The position numbers and the translations under genes are program-made. A model generated the notes under the pieces. That model had not been told where the DNA came from and made no database searches. It was given only the letters and a program-made list of their open reading frames with translations. A stretch of 61,889 bases of DNA from CAWKEY01 sp963848675 (GTDB lineage Bacteria; Pseudomonadota; Gammaproteobacteria; Methylococcales; Methylomonadaceae), in contig CAWKEY010000017.1 in NCBI GenBank assembly GCA_963848675.1, positions 1 to 61,889 of the forward strand. Reading direction: 5' to 3'. Below, piece after piece: positions 27,765 to 35,817 of this stretch (within the stretch, counting starts at the first letter, position 1; the number at the start of each line of letters is the position of its first letter).

Positions 27765-28025
27765 ATGGCTATCGTAATCGAAGATTTGCAAATGGAAGAA
27801 CTGGCGCAGCAGCTCGCCAAGGCCGAGGGCGTGACTGTCGAGGAGGTGGTGCGTGAGAGCCTGTTGTCCCTGGCCGGCATACGTGGCTTGACCGGCAAGA
27901 AACCACCGCTACGCGAAAGGCTTGCCGCGTTGGCTGCCGAAGTTGATGCGTTGCCGCACCGATCCCCAGTCGACAATCGCAGTGACAACGACATCTTGGG
28001 GTACGACGAATACGGCATATGGTGA
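27765..28025 (+). CDS. vapB: VapB-type antitoxin on the Tn3 element
   Basis: An 86-residue protein beginning MAIVIEDLQMEELAQQLAKAEGVTVEEVVRESL, the ribbon-helix-helix-like pattern of the Rv0623/VapB antitoxin group. Its C terminus (SDNDILGYDEYGIW) is the acidic toxin-wrapping tail. It overlaps vapC by 7 bp. It should neutralise VapC and repress the operon. The ribosome site GGGAGAA sits just upstream. Confidence 0.85.
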   Translation: MAIVIEDLQMEELAQQLAKAEGVTVEEVVRESLLSLAGIRGLTGKKPPLRERLAALAAEVDALPHRSPVDNRSDNDILGYDEYGIW

Positions 28026-28408
28026 TTGACACTTCTGCCGTACTGGCTTGGCTGAAACATGAACCAGAGCGCGAACGGATTGTCGCCGTTCTGGAAGCAC
28101 ACGCTGTATGTCGAATATCGGCAGTGAGTTTGTTGGAGGCTCATATCGTGGTGCGGGCGCGCGAACATCACACCATGCCGAGCAAGCTGCAACGTTTCCT
28201 GGAAGAAATTGGTGCAATCGTCATGCCTTTCGACGAACAGCAAGCCCATCTTGCCAATGAAGCATCCCGGCGCTACGGAAAAGGACAAGGCCACCCGGCC
28301 CAACTGAACATGGGCGATTGCGCTGTCTACGCGCTAGCCAAGTTGCTTGATGAGCCGTTGCTTTTTGTCGGCAACGATTTTGCGCAAACGGACATTAAGC
28401 AATGTTGA
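28019..28408 (+). CDS. vapC: VapC toxin, PIN-domain ribonuclease
   Basis: A 129-residue PIN domain with the acidic metal site intact: Asp4 (MVIDTSAVLAWL), Glu41-type in SLLEAHIV, Asp near residue 99 (NMGDCAVYALAK) and the late GNDFAQTDI. Known VapC toxins cleave initiator tRNA or rRNA. It overlaps both neighbours (vapB and tnpR, 7 bp each), so toxin, antitoxin and resolvase are made from one message and the TA may stabilise the transposon or couple to its transposition. Confidence 0.92.
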   Translation: MVIDTSAVLAWLKHEPERERIVAVLEAHAVCRISAVSLLEAHIVVRAREHHTMPSKLQRFLEEIGAIVMPFDEQQAHLANEASRRYGKGQGHPAQLNMGDCAVYALAKLLDEPLLFVGNDFAQTDIKQC

Positions 28409-28980
28409 TCGGCTACGCACGCGTCTCAACGCGCGACCAGAAGCCGCACCTGCAACTGGATGCGCTACAGGAAGCCGGCTGTCAGCGAATCTTTAAGGAA
28501 ACGGTGAGCGGGGCCAAGCGCGAACGACCGGAACTCCAGTCGGCCCTAGATTTCATGCGCACCGGCGATACGCTGGTTATCTGGAAGTTGGATCGACTCG
28601 CCCGCTCCACCCGGCAATTGCTCGACACCGTGGAAGGGTTGGCGCAGCGGGGCATCGGGCTGAAAGCGCTGACGCAGGACATCGACACCACCACCGCTGG
28701 CGGTCGCCTCATCTTTACCGTATTCGGCGCTATCGCTGAGTTTGAGCGCGAAATTATCCGTGAGCGCACCCGTGCCGGCCTTGATGCTGCACGCTCGCGC
28801 GGACATAAGGGTGGTCGCCCGCGTGCGCTGGCAGAGAAGGACTTGAAGCAGGCGCGCGCCCTGTTGACCGACCCCGAGATCACTGTCGAAGACGTAGCAC
28901 GCAGGCTCGGCGTCGGCCCATCCACGCTGTACCGCTATCTGCCTGCAGCGCGTCAGACGGCGCAAGAAATGGAACTTTAA
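28402..28980 (+). CDS. tnpR: TnpR serine resolvase of the Tn3 element
   Basis: A 192-residue small serine recombinase. The catalytic Ser is in YARVSTRDQ, with IWKLDRLARSTRQLLDTVEGL and EFEREIIRERTRAGLDAARSRG spanning the E-helix, then GGRPRAL and a C-terminal helix-turn-helix (TVEDVARRLGVGPSTLYRYL). It resolves cointegrates at res. The start overlaps the vapC stop. Confidence 0.95.
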   Translation: MLIGYARVSTRDQKPHLQLDALQEAGCQRIFKETVSGAKRERPELQSALDFMRTGDTLVIWKLDRLARSTRQLLDTVEGLAQRGIGLKALTQDIDTTTAGGRLIFTVFGAIAEFEREIIRERTRAGLDAARSRGHKGGRPRALAEKDLKQARALLTDPEITVEDVARRLGVGPSTLYRYLPAARQTAQEMEL

Positions 28981-29002
28981 CCACAATGCAGCGTGGTCAT
29001 GC

Positions 29003-29893
29003 GTGAGCAACGTTTATCCTCTCCTTCCGAAACTGACAGTACACCGGCAATTCATTGACGATTTTCTTGCTGCAAGGGCGCCGTGCTTTGCACTCGGCAT
29101 GATTGAGGAACGGAAGCAAAAGCTTGGCCTCCTTGCGCTCCGGCCAGGCAAGGACATACCGCCGGAAATCACGGAACCAGGCTTCAATTTCGGCCATTCG
29201 TTGCAGGGCAATGCCCATTTCGAGGTGGTGCATTTCGCCTTTGAGTTCTACGGTTTCGGCACCTACAACGTCTTAATCAATCCGAATAACCCTCTGGCAC
29301 AGGCAGTGCTGGGCGCCATGATCGATAGTGGGGAATACTTTTTTCTGGCAATAGGGCCAAATCAGGGCGTAACAGCCTTTCGCTCCGAGATTGGAAAGGA
29401 AACTTTGGCGGGCATAACAGACAACCTAGCGCGTATCAAAAGATCGACTACCAGTAATGCACAGTACCAGCAGGCGCTGAATCAATTCCAGAAGCATCCA
29501 TTCCCGCCCGGTCAGTTGCTCAGCTGGGTGTGCCGGGACAATGTAGGGTATCTAAATATTGCGTCTGATCGCTTGGAGATGACGCCAGCCTCGACTCGCG
29601 GTGAAACGTTATCAGCCAGTGATAACATATATCGTGTTGCTCAAAGGCAAGCGCTTGCCGAATTGCTGGACGGCAAGATTAATGATCTGCTGCGAGCAGG
29701 AGTCACCGACGACTTTATGTTGCTGTCCCATATGGCGCCCGTTATGCCTATGTTCAAGCGATTAATGGATCTTTCTGATGGGGACGGCATGAATGATCTC
29801 TGTGCTGTATACCCTGGACTGTATCGCTTCGCGAAGCTGCTGGAGCTTATCGCGGCTCGCATCCAATCAGGAGACATTGAGGTGCCGCGCTAA
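29003..29893 (+). CDS. Unknown passenger protein of the Tn3 element (296 aa)
   Basis: It starts at GTG 29003, 22 bp after tnpR, and ends 60 bp before the right terminal repeat, so it is inside the transposon. It is a soluble alpha/beta protein without signal peptide or membrane span. Notable segments are FGHSLQGNAHFEVVHFAFEFYGFGTYNVLINPNN, YFFLAIGPNQGVTAFRSEIG and a helical C terminus. No nuclease or resistance motif is evident. Its codon style resembles tnpA. A transfer-linked or TA-linked role cannot be told from sequence. Confidence 0.7.
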   Translation: MSNVYPLLPKLTVHRQFIDDFLAARAPCFALGMIEERKQKLGLLALRPGKDIPPEITEPGFNFGHSLQGNAHFEVVHFAFEFYGFGTYNVLINPNNPLAQAVLGAMIDSGEYFFLAIGPNQGVTAFRSEIGKETLAGITDNLARIKRSTTSNAQYQQALNQFQKHPFPPGQLLSWVCRDNVGYLNIASDRLEMTPASTRGETLSASDNIYRVAQRQALAELLDGKINDLLRAGVTDDFMLLSHMAPVMPMFKRLMDLSDGDGMNDLCAVYPGLYRFAKLLELIAARIQSGDIEVPR

Positions 29894-29910
29894 TCATGTC
29901 ATCACTTTCC

Positions 29911-29953
29911 ATTAGCATATTCTTATATGTCGTCAAATTGCAGCTTCGCTCCC
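29911..29953 (-). repeat. Tn3-family right terminal inverted repeat
   Basis: The reverse complement begins GGGAGCGAAGCTGCAATTTG and continues as the left end does. It defines the right edge of the element. Confidence 0.85.
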
Positions 29954-29982
29954 AATGAGCCAAGTTAGCCGTCATTCAACGC

Positions 29983-30354
29983 TCACATCAGAAGCGGAAG
30001 CAGCATAGGATGAAAATATTCTGCTGCCCCTTCGAGCACTTTGGCATTTCCATCAGTAAGTGCAGCCAACAATTTTGAATGTTCAATGAACAATGAAGAG
30101 AATGCGAAGACCGTCCATATGATCGTGAATCCGAAAAATACATATGTAAACACAGCGGTAAAAATAGGATTACGTCTGCACTGACCTAACGGATCAAACA
30201 GATCAATCAGCAATCTTCCTTGATGGCGTTCATTATCAACAAGTACGACACCAACCAGATTGAATAGCAACACAAAGGTAAAAAACCTCCACTGCTCCAA
30301 TAAAACGTATTGCTGACTAATATCCGTTCCGAAACTCTTGCCTATACCCACCAT
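29983..30354 (-). CDS. Two-span membrane protein, start uncertain
   Basis: A 123-residue frame with two hydrophobic stretches (FFTFVLLFNLVGVVLV and PIFTAVFTYVFFGFTIIWTVFAF). No family is recognised. Its proposed start overlaps, in another frame, the remains of an LGFP-repeat gene, so its own N terminus may have been lost or fused. It lies just outside the Tn3 element. Confidence 0.45.
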   Translation of the reverse strand: MVGIGKSFGTDISQQYVLLEQWRFFTFVLLFNLVGVVLVDNERHQGRLLIDLFDPLGQCRRNPIFTAVFTYVFFGFTIIWTVFAFSSLFIEHSKLLAALTDGNAKVLEGAAEYFHPMLLPLLM

Positions 30355-30442
30355 CGGCCGCTGGAATCTCGGCGGTGATCGGCGTGCCGAGAAATCCCGC
30401 CGCTCCTCCGAGTTAGGCGTACTTGTCGCTGATCGCTGTCAT
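30317..30442 (-). pseudogene. LGFP-repeat protein remnant
   Basis: From ATG 30442: MTAISDKYA, an in-frame stop, then LGGAAGFLGTPITAEIPAAD and GGYRQEFRNGY. This is a nearly complete LGFP repeat (LGGAxGFLGxP...GxYxxFxNG), normally found in cell-surface or hydrolase-associated proteins. The internal stop and abrupt end mark it as dead. Confidence 0.6.
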
Positions 30443-30471
30443 GTTGGCGCACTCCTTGTCATCCGGTAGTC

Positions 30472-31164
30472 TCAGAATTGTTCTGCGATAGCTCTGCAGA
30501 AGTGAGCTAAATCGTTGGGATCACGACTCGACACGATGGTGAACTTCGCCGGAGATGTGCCTTCACTTGGCCAGTTGGAGATTTCCGTGCCTGTATCAAC
30601 GACAACGGCTTGATCGTCGACTACATCCGCGCCTGCTTTCTTCAAGTCGATGCGAATATCCGGGGAGCCCGTGACTTTCAGACCCTTTGATATGAGTCCG
30701 GCGCTGATCAGAATCTGGGCGCCGTGGCAGATAGTGAAGATAGGAAGGCTCTTGCGGGCAGCCTCCCTGATAAATTCCAACATTTTTCTATCTGTGCGCA
30801 ATACTGCGGGATTCCAGGTTCCACCGACCAGGATCACACCTTGGTAGTCGGCAGCGACCGCGGCTGAAATTTTCTTCTGATACGGAATTTTAATTGTTGG
30901 GGCCCAGAACCTTGCTGCAGGCAGCCAGTCGCGCGGTGTCCAGTCGGGAGCAATGATATCAACTTGGGCACCGCTGGCCTTGAGAAAATCCAGCGGCACC
31001 ACGATTTCTGGCTCTTCCGGACAAGGCCCCATGAGTATGGCCAGCCGATTTCCCTTCAAAGATGACTCGGGTTTAGGATGCTCGAATCGATAATCCATGC
31101 CCTCATCCAGTTCATCAGGCTTAATCGACTCGTAGGGCTCTGTTGTGTAACTTATTCTTGCCAT
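30472..31164 (-). CDS. DJ-1/PfpI-family protein
   Basis: A 230-residue class I glutamine-amidotransferase-like protein. The central Rossmann-type fold starts at LAILMGPCPEEPEIVVPLDFL; the nucleophile elbow is FTICHGAQIL with Cys followed by His, as in PfpI and DJ-1. VILVGGTWNPAVLR precedes it. Family members act as deglycases, chaperones or peptidases. The start at 31164 (MARISYTTEP) is chosen since upstream residues look non-coding. The first 45 residues are an extra segment not typical of short PfpI proteins. Confidence 0.82.
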   Translation of the reverse strand: MARISYTTEPYESIKPDELDEGMDYRFEHPKPESSLKGNRLAILMGPCPEEPEIVVPLDFLKASGAQVDIIAPDWTPRDWLPAARFWAPTIKIPYQKKISAAVAADYQGVILVGGTWNPAVLRTDRKMLEFIREAARKSLPIFTICHGAQILISAGLISKGLKVTGSPDIRIDLKKAGADVVDDQAVVVDTGTEISNWPSEGTSPAKFTIVSSRDPNDLAHFCRAIAEQF

Positions 31165-31270
31165 AGGTATACTCCAAAATAGAATCAATAAATGGGTCGT
31201 TGCTTTGATCGTCAAGAAAACCGGCTCAGTTTCATTGCTGCCGTCATTAGCTCAAGCGGCAAATAACCTG

Positions 31271-31903
31271 TCATGTGCCGCCTCTATCCGGACTCTCCCT
31301 CTCCATTTTGTCTTTCAGGAGGCATTCAGTTCTTCCGGAATCCAAGTCCACCTTCCTGAAAATTCCCAATGATTTCTCCAGGCGAGGTATTTCTATTTGC
31401 TCCAGCCAACCAATGAAACCCAGAGTAAAGAAAAAGAAAACCGCAAATACCAGGATCGTCCATTTAGCGACGCATGACTGTTCCCAAGAATTCAGCGCAA
31501 AGTAAACCCAGGCCGCCATAACTGCAGGGTAGATGATACCTGCCGCGAGCGGTTCGGCGATGAATCCGAGGACTCCTTTTGGCCGATCTGCGAATTGCCC
31601 ATGTCCGTTTCCCTGTTTTATCTCCAGGTATGTCCCAACAAGGATCAACGCCGTGCATTTTCGTATTCCATAAATCTCGAAGGCGAACAAACCTAGTATC
31701 ACTATAAAACCGAATGTACCGATGGCTGGAAATAAAGGCTTCACCATGGCCATTTTCTGGTCATCAAAAAAGAAATCCGGATGAATGAAAAAGGCAAATA
31801 TTCCGCCACTGGCCAATGGCAGGAACCCCAACAATTTCATCCGAAAATCATCGATTGCGCGATAACTGGTGCAAAGTTCTTTGTAGATGTCTTCAGTCGC
31901 CAT
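31271..31903 (-). CDS. Four-span membrane protein of unknown function
   Basis: A 210-residue protein with about four membrane helices (FLPLASGGIFAFFIHPDF, FPAIGTFGFIVILGLFAFEI, IIYPAVMAAWVYFAL, WTILVFAVFFFFTLGFIGWL). The N terminus (IYKELCTSYRAIDDFRMKLLG) is a soluble helix and the C terminus a charged tail. It resembles many unnamed small integral membrane proteins. It is 106 bp upstream of the PfpI-like gene on the same strand, so they may be co-transcribed. Confidence 0.65.
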   Translation of the reverse strand: MATEDIYKELCTSYRAIDDFRMKLLGFLPLASGGIFAFFIHPDFFFDDQKMAMVKPLFPAIGTFGFIVILGLFAFEIYGIRKCTALILVGTYLEIKQGNGHGQFADRPKGVLGFIAEPLAAGIIYPAVMAAWVYFALNSWEQSCVAKWTILVFAVFFFFTLGFIGWLEQIEIPRLEKSLGIFRKVDLDSGRTECLLKDKMERESPDRGGT

Positions 31904-31983
31904 GAATGAATAATCCCGTGTTTAGGTTGCAATTGTCGGTTTGGTAATGCGATAAAACTCCCGCTGAATAATGCGTCAACCAG

Positions 31984-32138
31984 GTAGGTTGGGGTGGCGA
32001 ATGAACCCCAGCAATTCATCGGCCATGCCATCGCCCCAAACCGACGGGAAACATTCACATCAGACTCGCAAGCGTTTGCCGTCGTATTGCGAAATCGAAC
32101 CCGTTTACGTTGGGGTTCGTACCTCACCCCAACCTACG
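31984..32138. repeat. Inverted repeat element with GTAGGTTGGGGTG ends
   Basis: GTAGGTTGGGGTG at 31984 pairs with CACCCCAACCTAC ending at 32138 (one extra base near the centre of each arm), and inner TGAACCCCA pairs with TGGGGTTCG. The 155-bp unit resembles dispersed palindromic repeats common in proteobacterial intergenic regions. Confidence 0.6.
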
Positions 32139-32199
32139 GTACTATCGATAGCGGTAGAGTAGAGATGTGACGCGGTTGTGTTAGGTTTTGCTTGTCTGT

Positions 32200-33035
32200 T
32201 TCCGCCCCTTTCGTCTGGCGGTGCCCTAATAGCCTGAACCTTGACCCCGTTTTCACATCCCCCTCATCGAACCCAGCGAGCCTATCTCAGGCACTGGGCT
32301 CTCGGACAAGACACCAAACCTTCGTCCACGGAAGGTCATCCTCAGTCGGACAAGCCATGGCAAGAGCTCGTAAAACTCTACCAGAATCCCGCTTGCCTCG
32401 ATTTAGGTATAACCGCAAACATCACCACTTGGGAGATGGTCGCTTCTCGGATTAATATCCGTGTTCTTCCTTCACTTCAGCCTGTGACACCTTTCGCAGC
32501 TCTCGTAACTTAACGGAGTTTCCTAGAGTTTCCCCAATCTCCGCTACTTCGCCACTTCCAGTACCGATCTTGAACTAAGGCCCCTTCTCTCCACCGGCAT
32601 TACCCGGCTTCCTCGATATTACGGGCCTCTCCGCCACCCCAAAACGCCCAGCCTAGCCGTCACCGGCAACTGGTTGATCGTTACGTGCGATCACGTAATG
32701 GGGCTTCCCGTGTTGCCTGCGTTTTCCTTATGTACATGCTGTCGCCACTACCCCGGCGCAGCGTCTGAGTGCATGTCTTTGCTCACTTCCCCAGACGTTT
32801 CAGCCTTCCCCGAAAGGGTCGTCGGGTCGGCCTGCGCGATGTCCTTTTCGAGGCTTGCTCGGCGTTCACTCACGTTACGGCCTGCACATGCGCCAAGTCA
32901 CCAAGTGACCTTCTACATCGAAGGCTTCAGCCACTTCGTTACCTCCATGACTGCTTCGATTGCTTCCGGCTGGAGCAAAAGTTGCCGGGTGGGACTCTCA
33001 CCCACTGGAAAACGCCGCCTTAGCACGGCGCACAC
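32200..33035 (-). mobile_element. Decayed group II intron
   Basis: Read on the minus strand, GTGTGCGCCGTG at 33035 fits an intron 5' end, followed by the domain I signature CAGTGGGTGAGAGTCCCACC and CGGCAAC. Further in, a stretch near 32600-32530 (AGATTGGGGAAACTC, AAGTTACGAGAGCTGCGAAA) resembles the start of a maturase gene, but stops and shifts interrupt it. Most of the reverse transcriptase is absent, so this is a deleted relic. It belongs to a different lineage from introns 1 and 2. The 3' edge is not defined. Confidence 0.5.
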
Positions 33036-33258
33036 CCCAATTTGACATTCGACGCTTTGCGCTCAATGTCGGAAGGAATTCAATTTGCAGTCTTTCAACT
33101 CAAAAGCTCACTCGCCCGCGCCCACAACGAAACTTGAAAACACGAAACAGCCTACGGGCGCGGGTCGGCTGGAGCGCAAAGTTTGGCGCAGGTTTACGCG
33201 ATTGATGCGGTTCGTCCCTCACAGCATCCTAAATCAGCAAATAGACGATTAGACACCG

Positions 33259-34542
33259 TTAACGTGGACGATGGGGCAACCCGTAGTTGCCACTTCGACT
33301 CTGTTCTGGGTGTGTGTGTGTTCCACCTGCTGGACAGACAGATGTTCCTGTCTCCGGACCATAAAAAAGGCCTTGGCACTTATCACACCAGCGCCATTGA
33401 TCTTGTCGGCTGGGACCCTCGGGGACGTTGTGAGGCAGGCCGTAGTTGCCGCTTCTGCTAATTGCCGGGTGGGTGTGTGTTCCACCGGCAGGACAAACAG
33501 ATATCTCTGACTGCGGACCAAAGAAAAGGCCTTGGCATTTATCACACCAGCGCCATTGATCTTGTCGGCTGGGATCCCCGGGGGCGTTGTGAGGTAAGCT
33601 GTAGTTGCCACTTCCACTCTGTGTTAGTGGCGCATGCGTGCCACCAGCCGGGCAGCGAGAATTGGACACATGTGCATCCTCTGGCGCGAAGAAGAGCCCT
33701 TGACATTTGTTGCAGTAACGCCAACCTTCTTGCATCTGAACGTTAACATCACCACCCAATTTCGCTATTTGAATAAAGATCGAGTAAGAGCCATGAAGAG
33801 AAGGATCATCTTCATATAGGATTTCTCTTATTCCAGCCCCTAGGCCTTGGCTATTCGTTGAACTAAGAAATTCGGCTGTCTCATGATTTAGAGCTATCGT
33901 AATTGGATTGAAAAAAGTTCCTTGCGGGTTATTGGGATCACGCTTCAAACCGATTGGCCTTCTAACCGCTGGAGGCAGCAGCGACCACGGGCCGAACATT
34001 GATCCGACAGTTTCGATTCCAAGCCCTACCGCATCAAAGACCGGTTTAGAGACCGGCCATATGCCCCCAAATATATCTTTCGCACGCTGTCCGTACTTCG
34101 CATCCACGCCGACCTGCCATTCGATAAAAGCGTCTAAGATATTTGGTCCAAGATCCCACTCCCAAATCGTTGGCGTCAGCATGACCATTGGAGTAGATGC
34201 ATCTAGTTCGTCCTCCCAAATCAAATAAGGGGGAACCCTATCGCCGCGCAACGGTACATTTAAATCGCGTTTCCATGGCTCAACATTAGGAAAGCGGTCA
34301 CCTGTTGTGATGCCGCCAGAAGGGCGTCTTGTACCCGCCTGCACGCGATTTGGAAAACGCCAAGTATCGCCTAATATAGCGCTTTGGCTATTTAAGTTCT
34401 CAAGAGTATTCCCGGCCTGATCCACTATCCGGGTATTCACATTAAAGTAGACTTCATTGCTAAACCCATCAAAATCTAGGGGGTCATCAACACTCTCTGT
34501 TCTACACCAAAACCCATTAATCGTCACAGCATATCTAGTCAT
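33259..34542 (-). CDS. Protein with three C-terminal WxWCxKCQGLF Cys repeats
   Basis: A 427-residue protein. The first 280 residues are a mostly beta domain with no family I recognise (TINGFWCRTESVDDPLDFDG, many Trp/Pro). Then come three tandem repeats of about 45 residues, each with W-x-W/Y-C-x-K-C-QGLF, a later C-PAGG-TH and SGNYGLPH. Three cysteines and one or two histidines per repeat suggest a small metal-binding or disulfide fold. Similar repeats occur in secreted and lectin-like proteins, but no signal peptide is visible here. Repeats 2 and 3 are almost identical in DNA too, a sign of recent duplication. Confidence 0.7.
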   Translation of the reverse strand: MTRYAVTINGFWCRTESVDDPLDFDGFSNEVYFNVNTRIVDQAGNTLENLNSQSAILGDTWRFPNRVQAGTRRPSGGITTGDRFPNVEPWKRDLNVPLRGDRVPPYLIWEDELDASTPMVMLTPTIWEWDLGPNILDAFIEWQVGVDAKYGQRAKDIFGGIWPVSKPVFDAVGLGIETVGSMFGPWSLLPPAVRRPIGLKRDPNNPQGTFFNPITIALNHETAEFLSSTNSQGLGAGIREILYEDDPSLHGSYSIFIQIAKLGGDVNVQMQEGWRYCNKCQGLFFAPEDAHVSNSRCPAGGTHAPLTQSGSGNYSLPHNAPGDPSRQDQWRWCDKCQGLFFGPQSEISVCPAGGTHTHPAISRSGNYGLPHNVPEGPSRQDQWRWCDKCQGLFYGPETGTSVCPAGGTHTHPEQSRSGNYGLPHRPR

Positions 34543-34554
34543 AACGCACCTCAT

Positions 34555-35050
34555 TTATCAACAATATCAAAACCGCCAGAAAACCCCTCGAACCAAAGGC
34601 AGAAGGCTGGCATTAATGCTCCCATGAACGTTGTGTTCTGAGAACTAACTAGTTATTAGACAGTTTCCATAAAAAAGGCATGAAGGGGGTCGGGTTACTT
34701 TTCGCCGTTTTCTCGCAGGATACTACTTCCACCCGACCAAGCCGTTTATGCAAAACGCTGCTTGGAAAACAAAGCATTTAAGCTCGTCGATACTGTTATC
34801 CAAGTCAAGCAAGATCCCGGATGGAGCTTTGCGGAGTCCGGGGCAAACGCGGCTGCGGTTATGCCGGGTTACACGGCGTGTTATTCAGGCTACTTGCCTT
34901 CTCACAATGGCCGCCCGCACCAGTGATTTTGGTCAGCACTATGCCAGTTTGTGATCGATTTTTCTGTCCCGTGAATACGGGACAAATGCCACTAGCTTTT
35001 AGGCTGTAGTCATTGCGTAGGACTGCCGTATCAATGGTAGACTCGGTTAT
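34555..35050. other. Intergenic region, no supported gene
   Basis: About 500 bp between divergent genes. A 68-residue plus-strand frame at 34748 lacks coding character. The response-regulator promoter must lie in its right part. Confidence 0.4.
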
Positions 35051-35692
35051 ATGGTTTACTCAGTTCTTATCGTCGAAGACGACCCGCAATTTCGCACGGC
35101 TTTTACCAATGCGGTAATTGGCGCGGCTGATTTGCGCCTAGCCGGTGCTGCCGACGACCTGCCGGACGGAATCCGCTTACTGGAACAGACCTTGCCCGAC
35201 GTACTGCTGGTCGATATTGGCTTGCCCAGCGGCAGCGGCATAGATTTAATTCGCCATGCGCATCAACACGTTCCAAAAAGTGACATGATGGTCGTTACCG
35301 TGTTCGGCGACGAGCGGCATGTACTCGAATGCATCGAAGCGGGGGCTACCGGATACCTACTCAAGGACAGTAAAAGCATCGACATTGTCGGTCAAATACG
35401 CGCTTTACGTGAAGGAGGCAGCCCGATCAGTCCGGTGATTGCGCGAAAGTTGCTGGGGCGCTTCATGCTCAAGCCTTGCGAAACTGAAAACAGGCAATGC
35501 TTGTCGGTGCAGGAGCTATCTGTGCTGGAAATGAGCAGCAAGGGTTATTGCTACGAAGAGATCGCCAGTTTGCTAGGTTTGTCCCGACATACAGTCGGCA
35601 CCTACGTAAAACGCATTTATCAAAAGCTGCAAGTGCACAATAAAAGCGAAGCTATCTATGAAGCACGAAAGAATGGCCTGCTGAAGGACTGA
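35051..35692 (+). CDS. NarL/LuxR-family response regulator
   Basis: A 213-residue regulator. The receiver domain has the acidic pair ED-D at 9-11, phospho-acceptor D55 (LLVDIGLP), Thr in VVTVFG and Lys in YLLKDSKS. The LuxR-type helix-turn-helix at about 150-205 reads LSVQELSVLEMSSKGYCYEEIASLLGLSRHTVGTYVKRIYQKL. It precedes a matching NarX/DesK-type histidine kinase, so the pair is a two-component system; the targets are unknown. Confidence 0.93.
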   Translation: MVYSVLIVEDDPQFRTAFTNAVIGAADLRLAGAADDLPDGIRLLEQTLPDVLLVDIGLPSGSGIDLIRHAHQHVPKSDMMVVTVFGDERHVLECIEAGATGYLLKDSKSIDIVGQIRALREGGSPISPVIARKLLGRFMLKPCETENRQCLSVQELSVLEMSSKGYCYEEIASLLGLSRHTVGTYVKRIYQKLQVHNKSEAIYEARKNGLLKD

Positions 35693-35817
35693 AAATTAAA
35701 ATATTAAGCCGATTCTGCGGTTGCCATAAATTTAGCTTGTACAGTCAACTGATGCCTGACGATAATCGTGTAATCGTACGTATGACAATTTAACAGTGGG
35801 CAAGGGCAGGAACACGC

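Larger units (their letters stand above)
24536..29953 (+). mobile_element. Tn3-family transposon with vapBC
   Basis: A 5418-bp unit: terminal repeat, tnpA, vapB, vapC, tnpR, an unknown passenger gene and the opposite terminal repeat. The ends match as GGGAGCGAAGCTACAATTTG and GGGAGCGAAGCTGCAATTTG with ACGACATATAAGAAT following in both. No 5-bp target duplication is visible (CCAGT left, AATGA right), and the interrupted IS1595 does not resume, which points to a deletion or rearrangement after insertion. Confidence 0.88.

Noticed and set aside
32192..33205. Several plus-strand frames of 60-120 codons
   Set aside because: They lie antisense to the decayed group II intron and reflect its structured RNA, not proteins.
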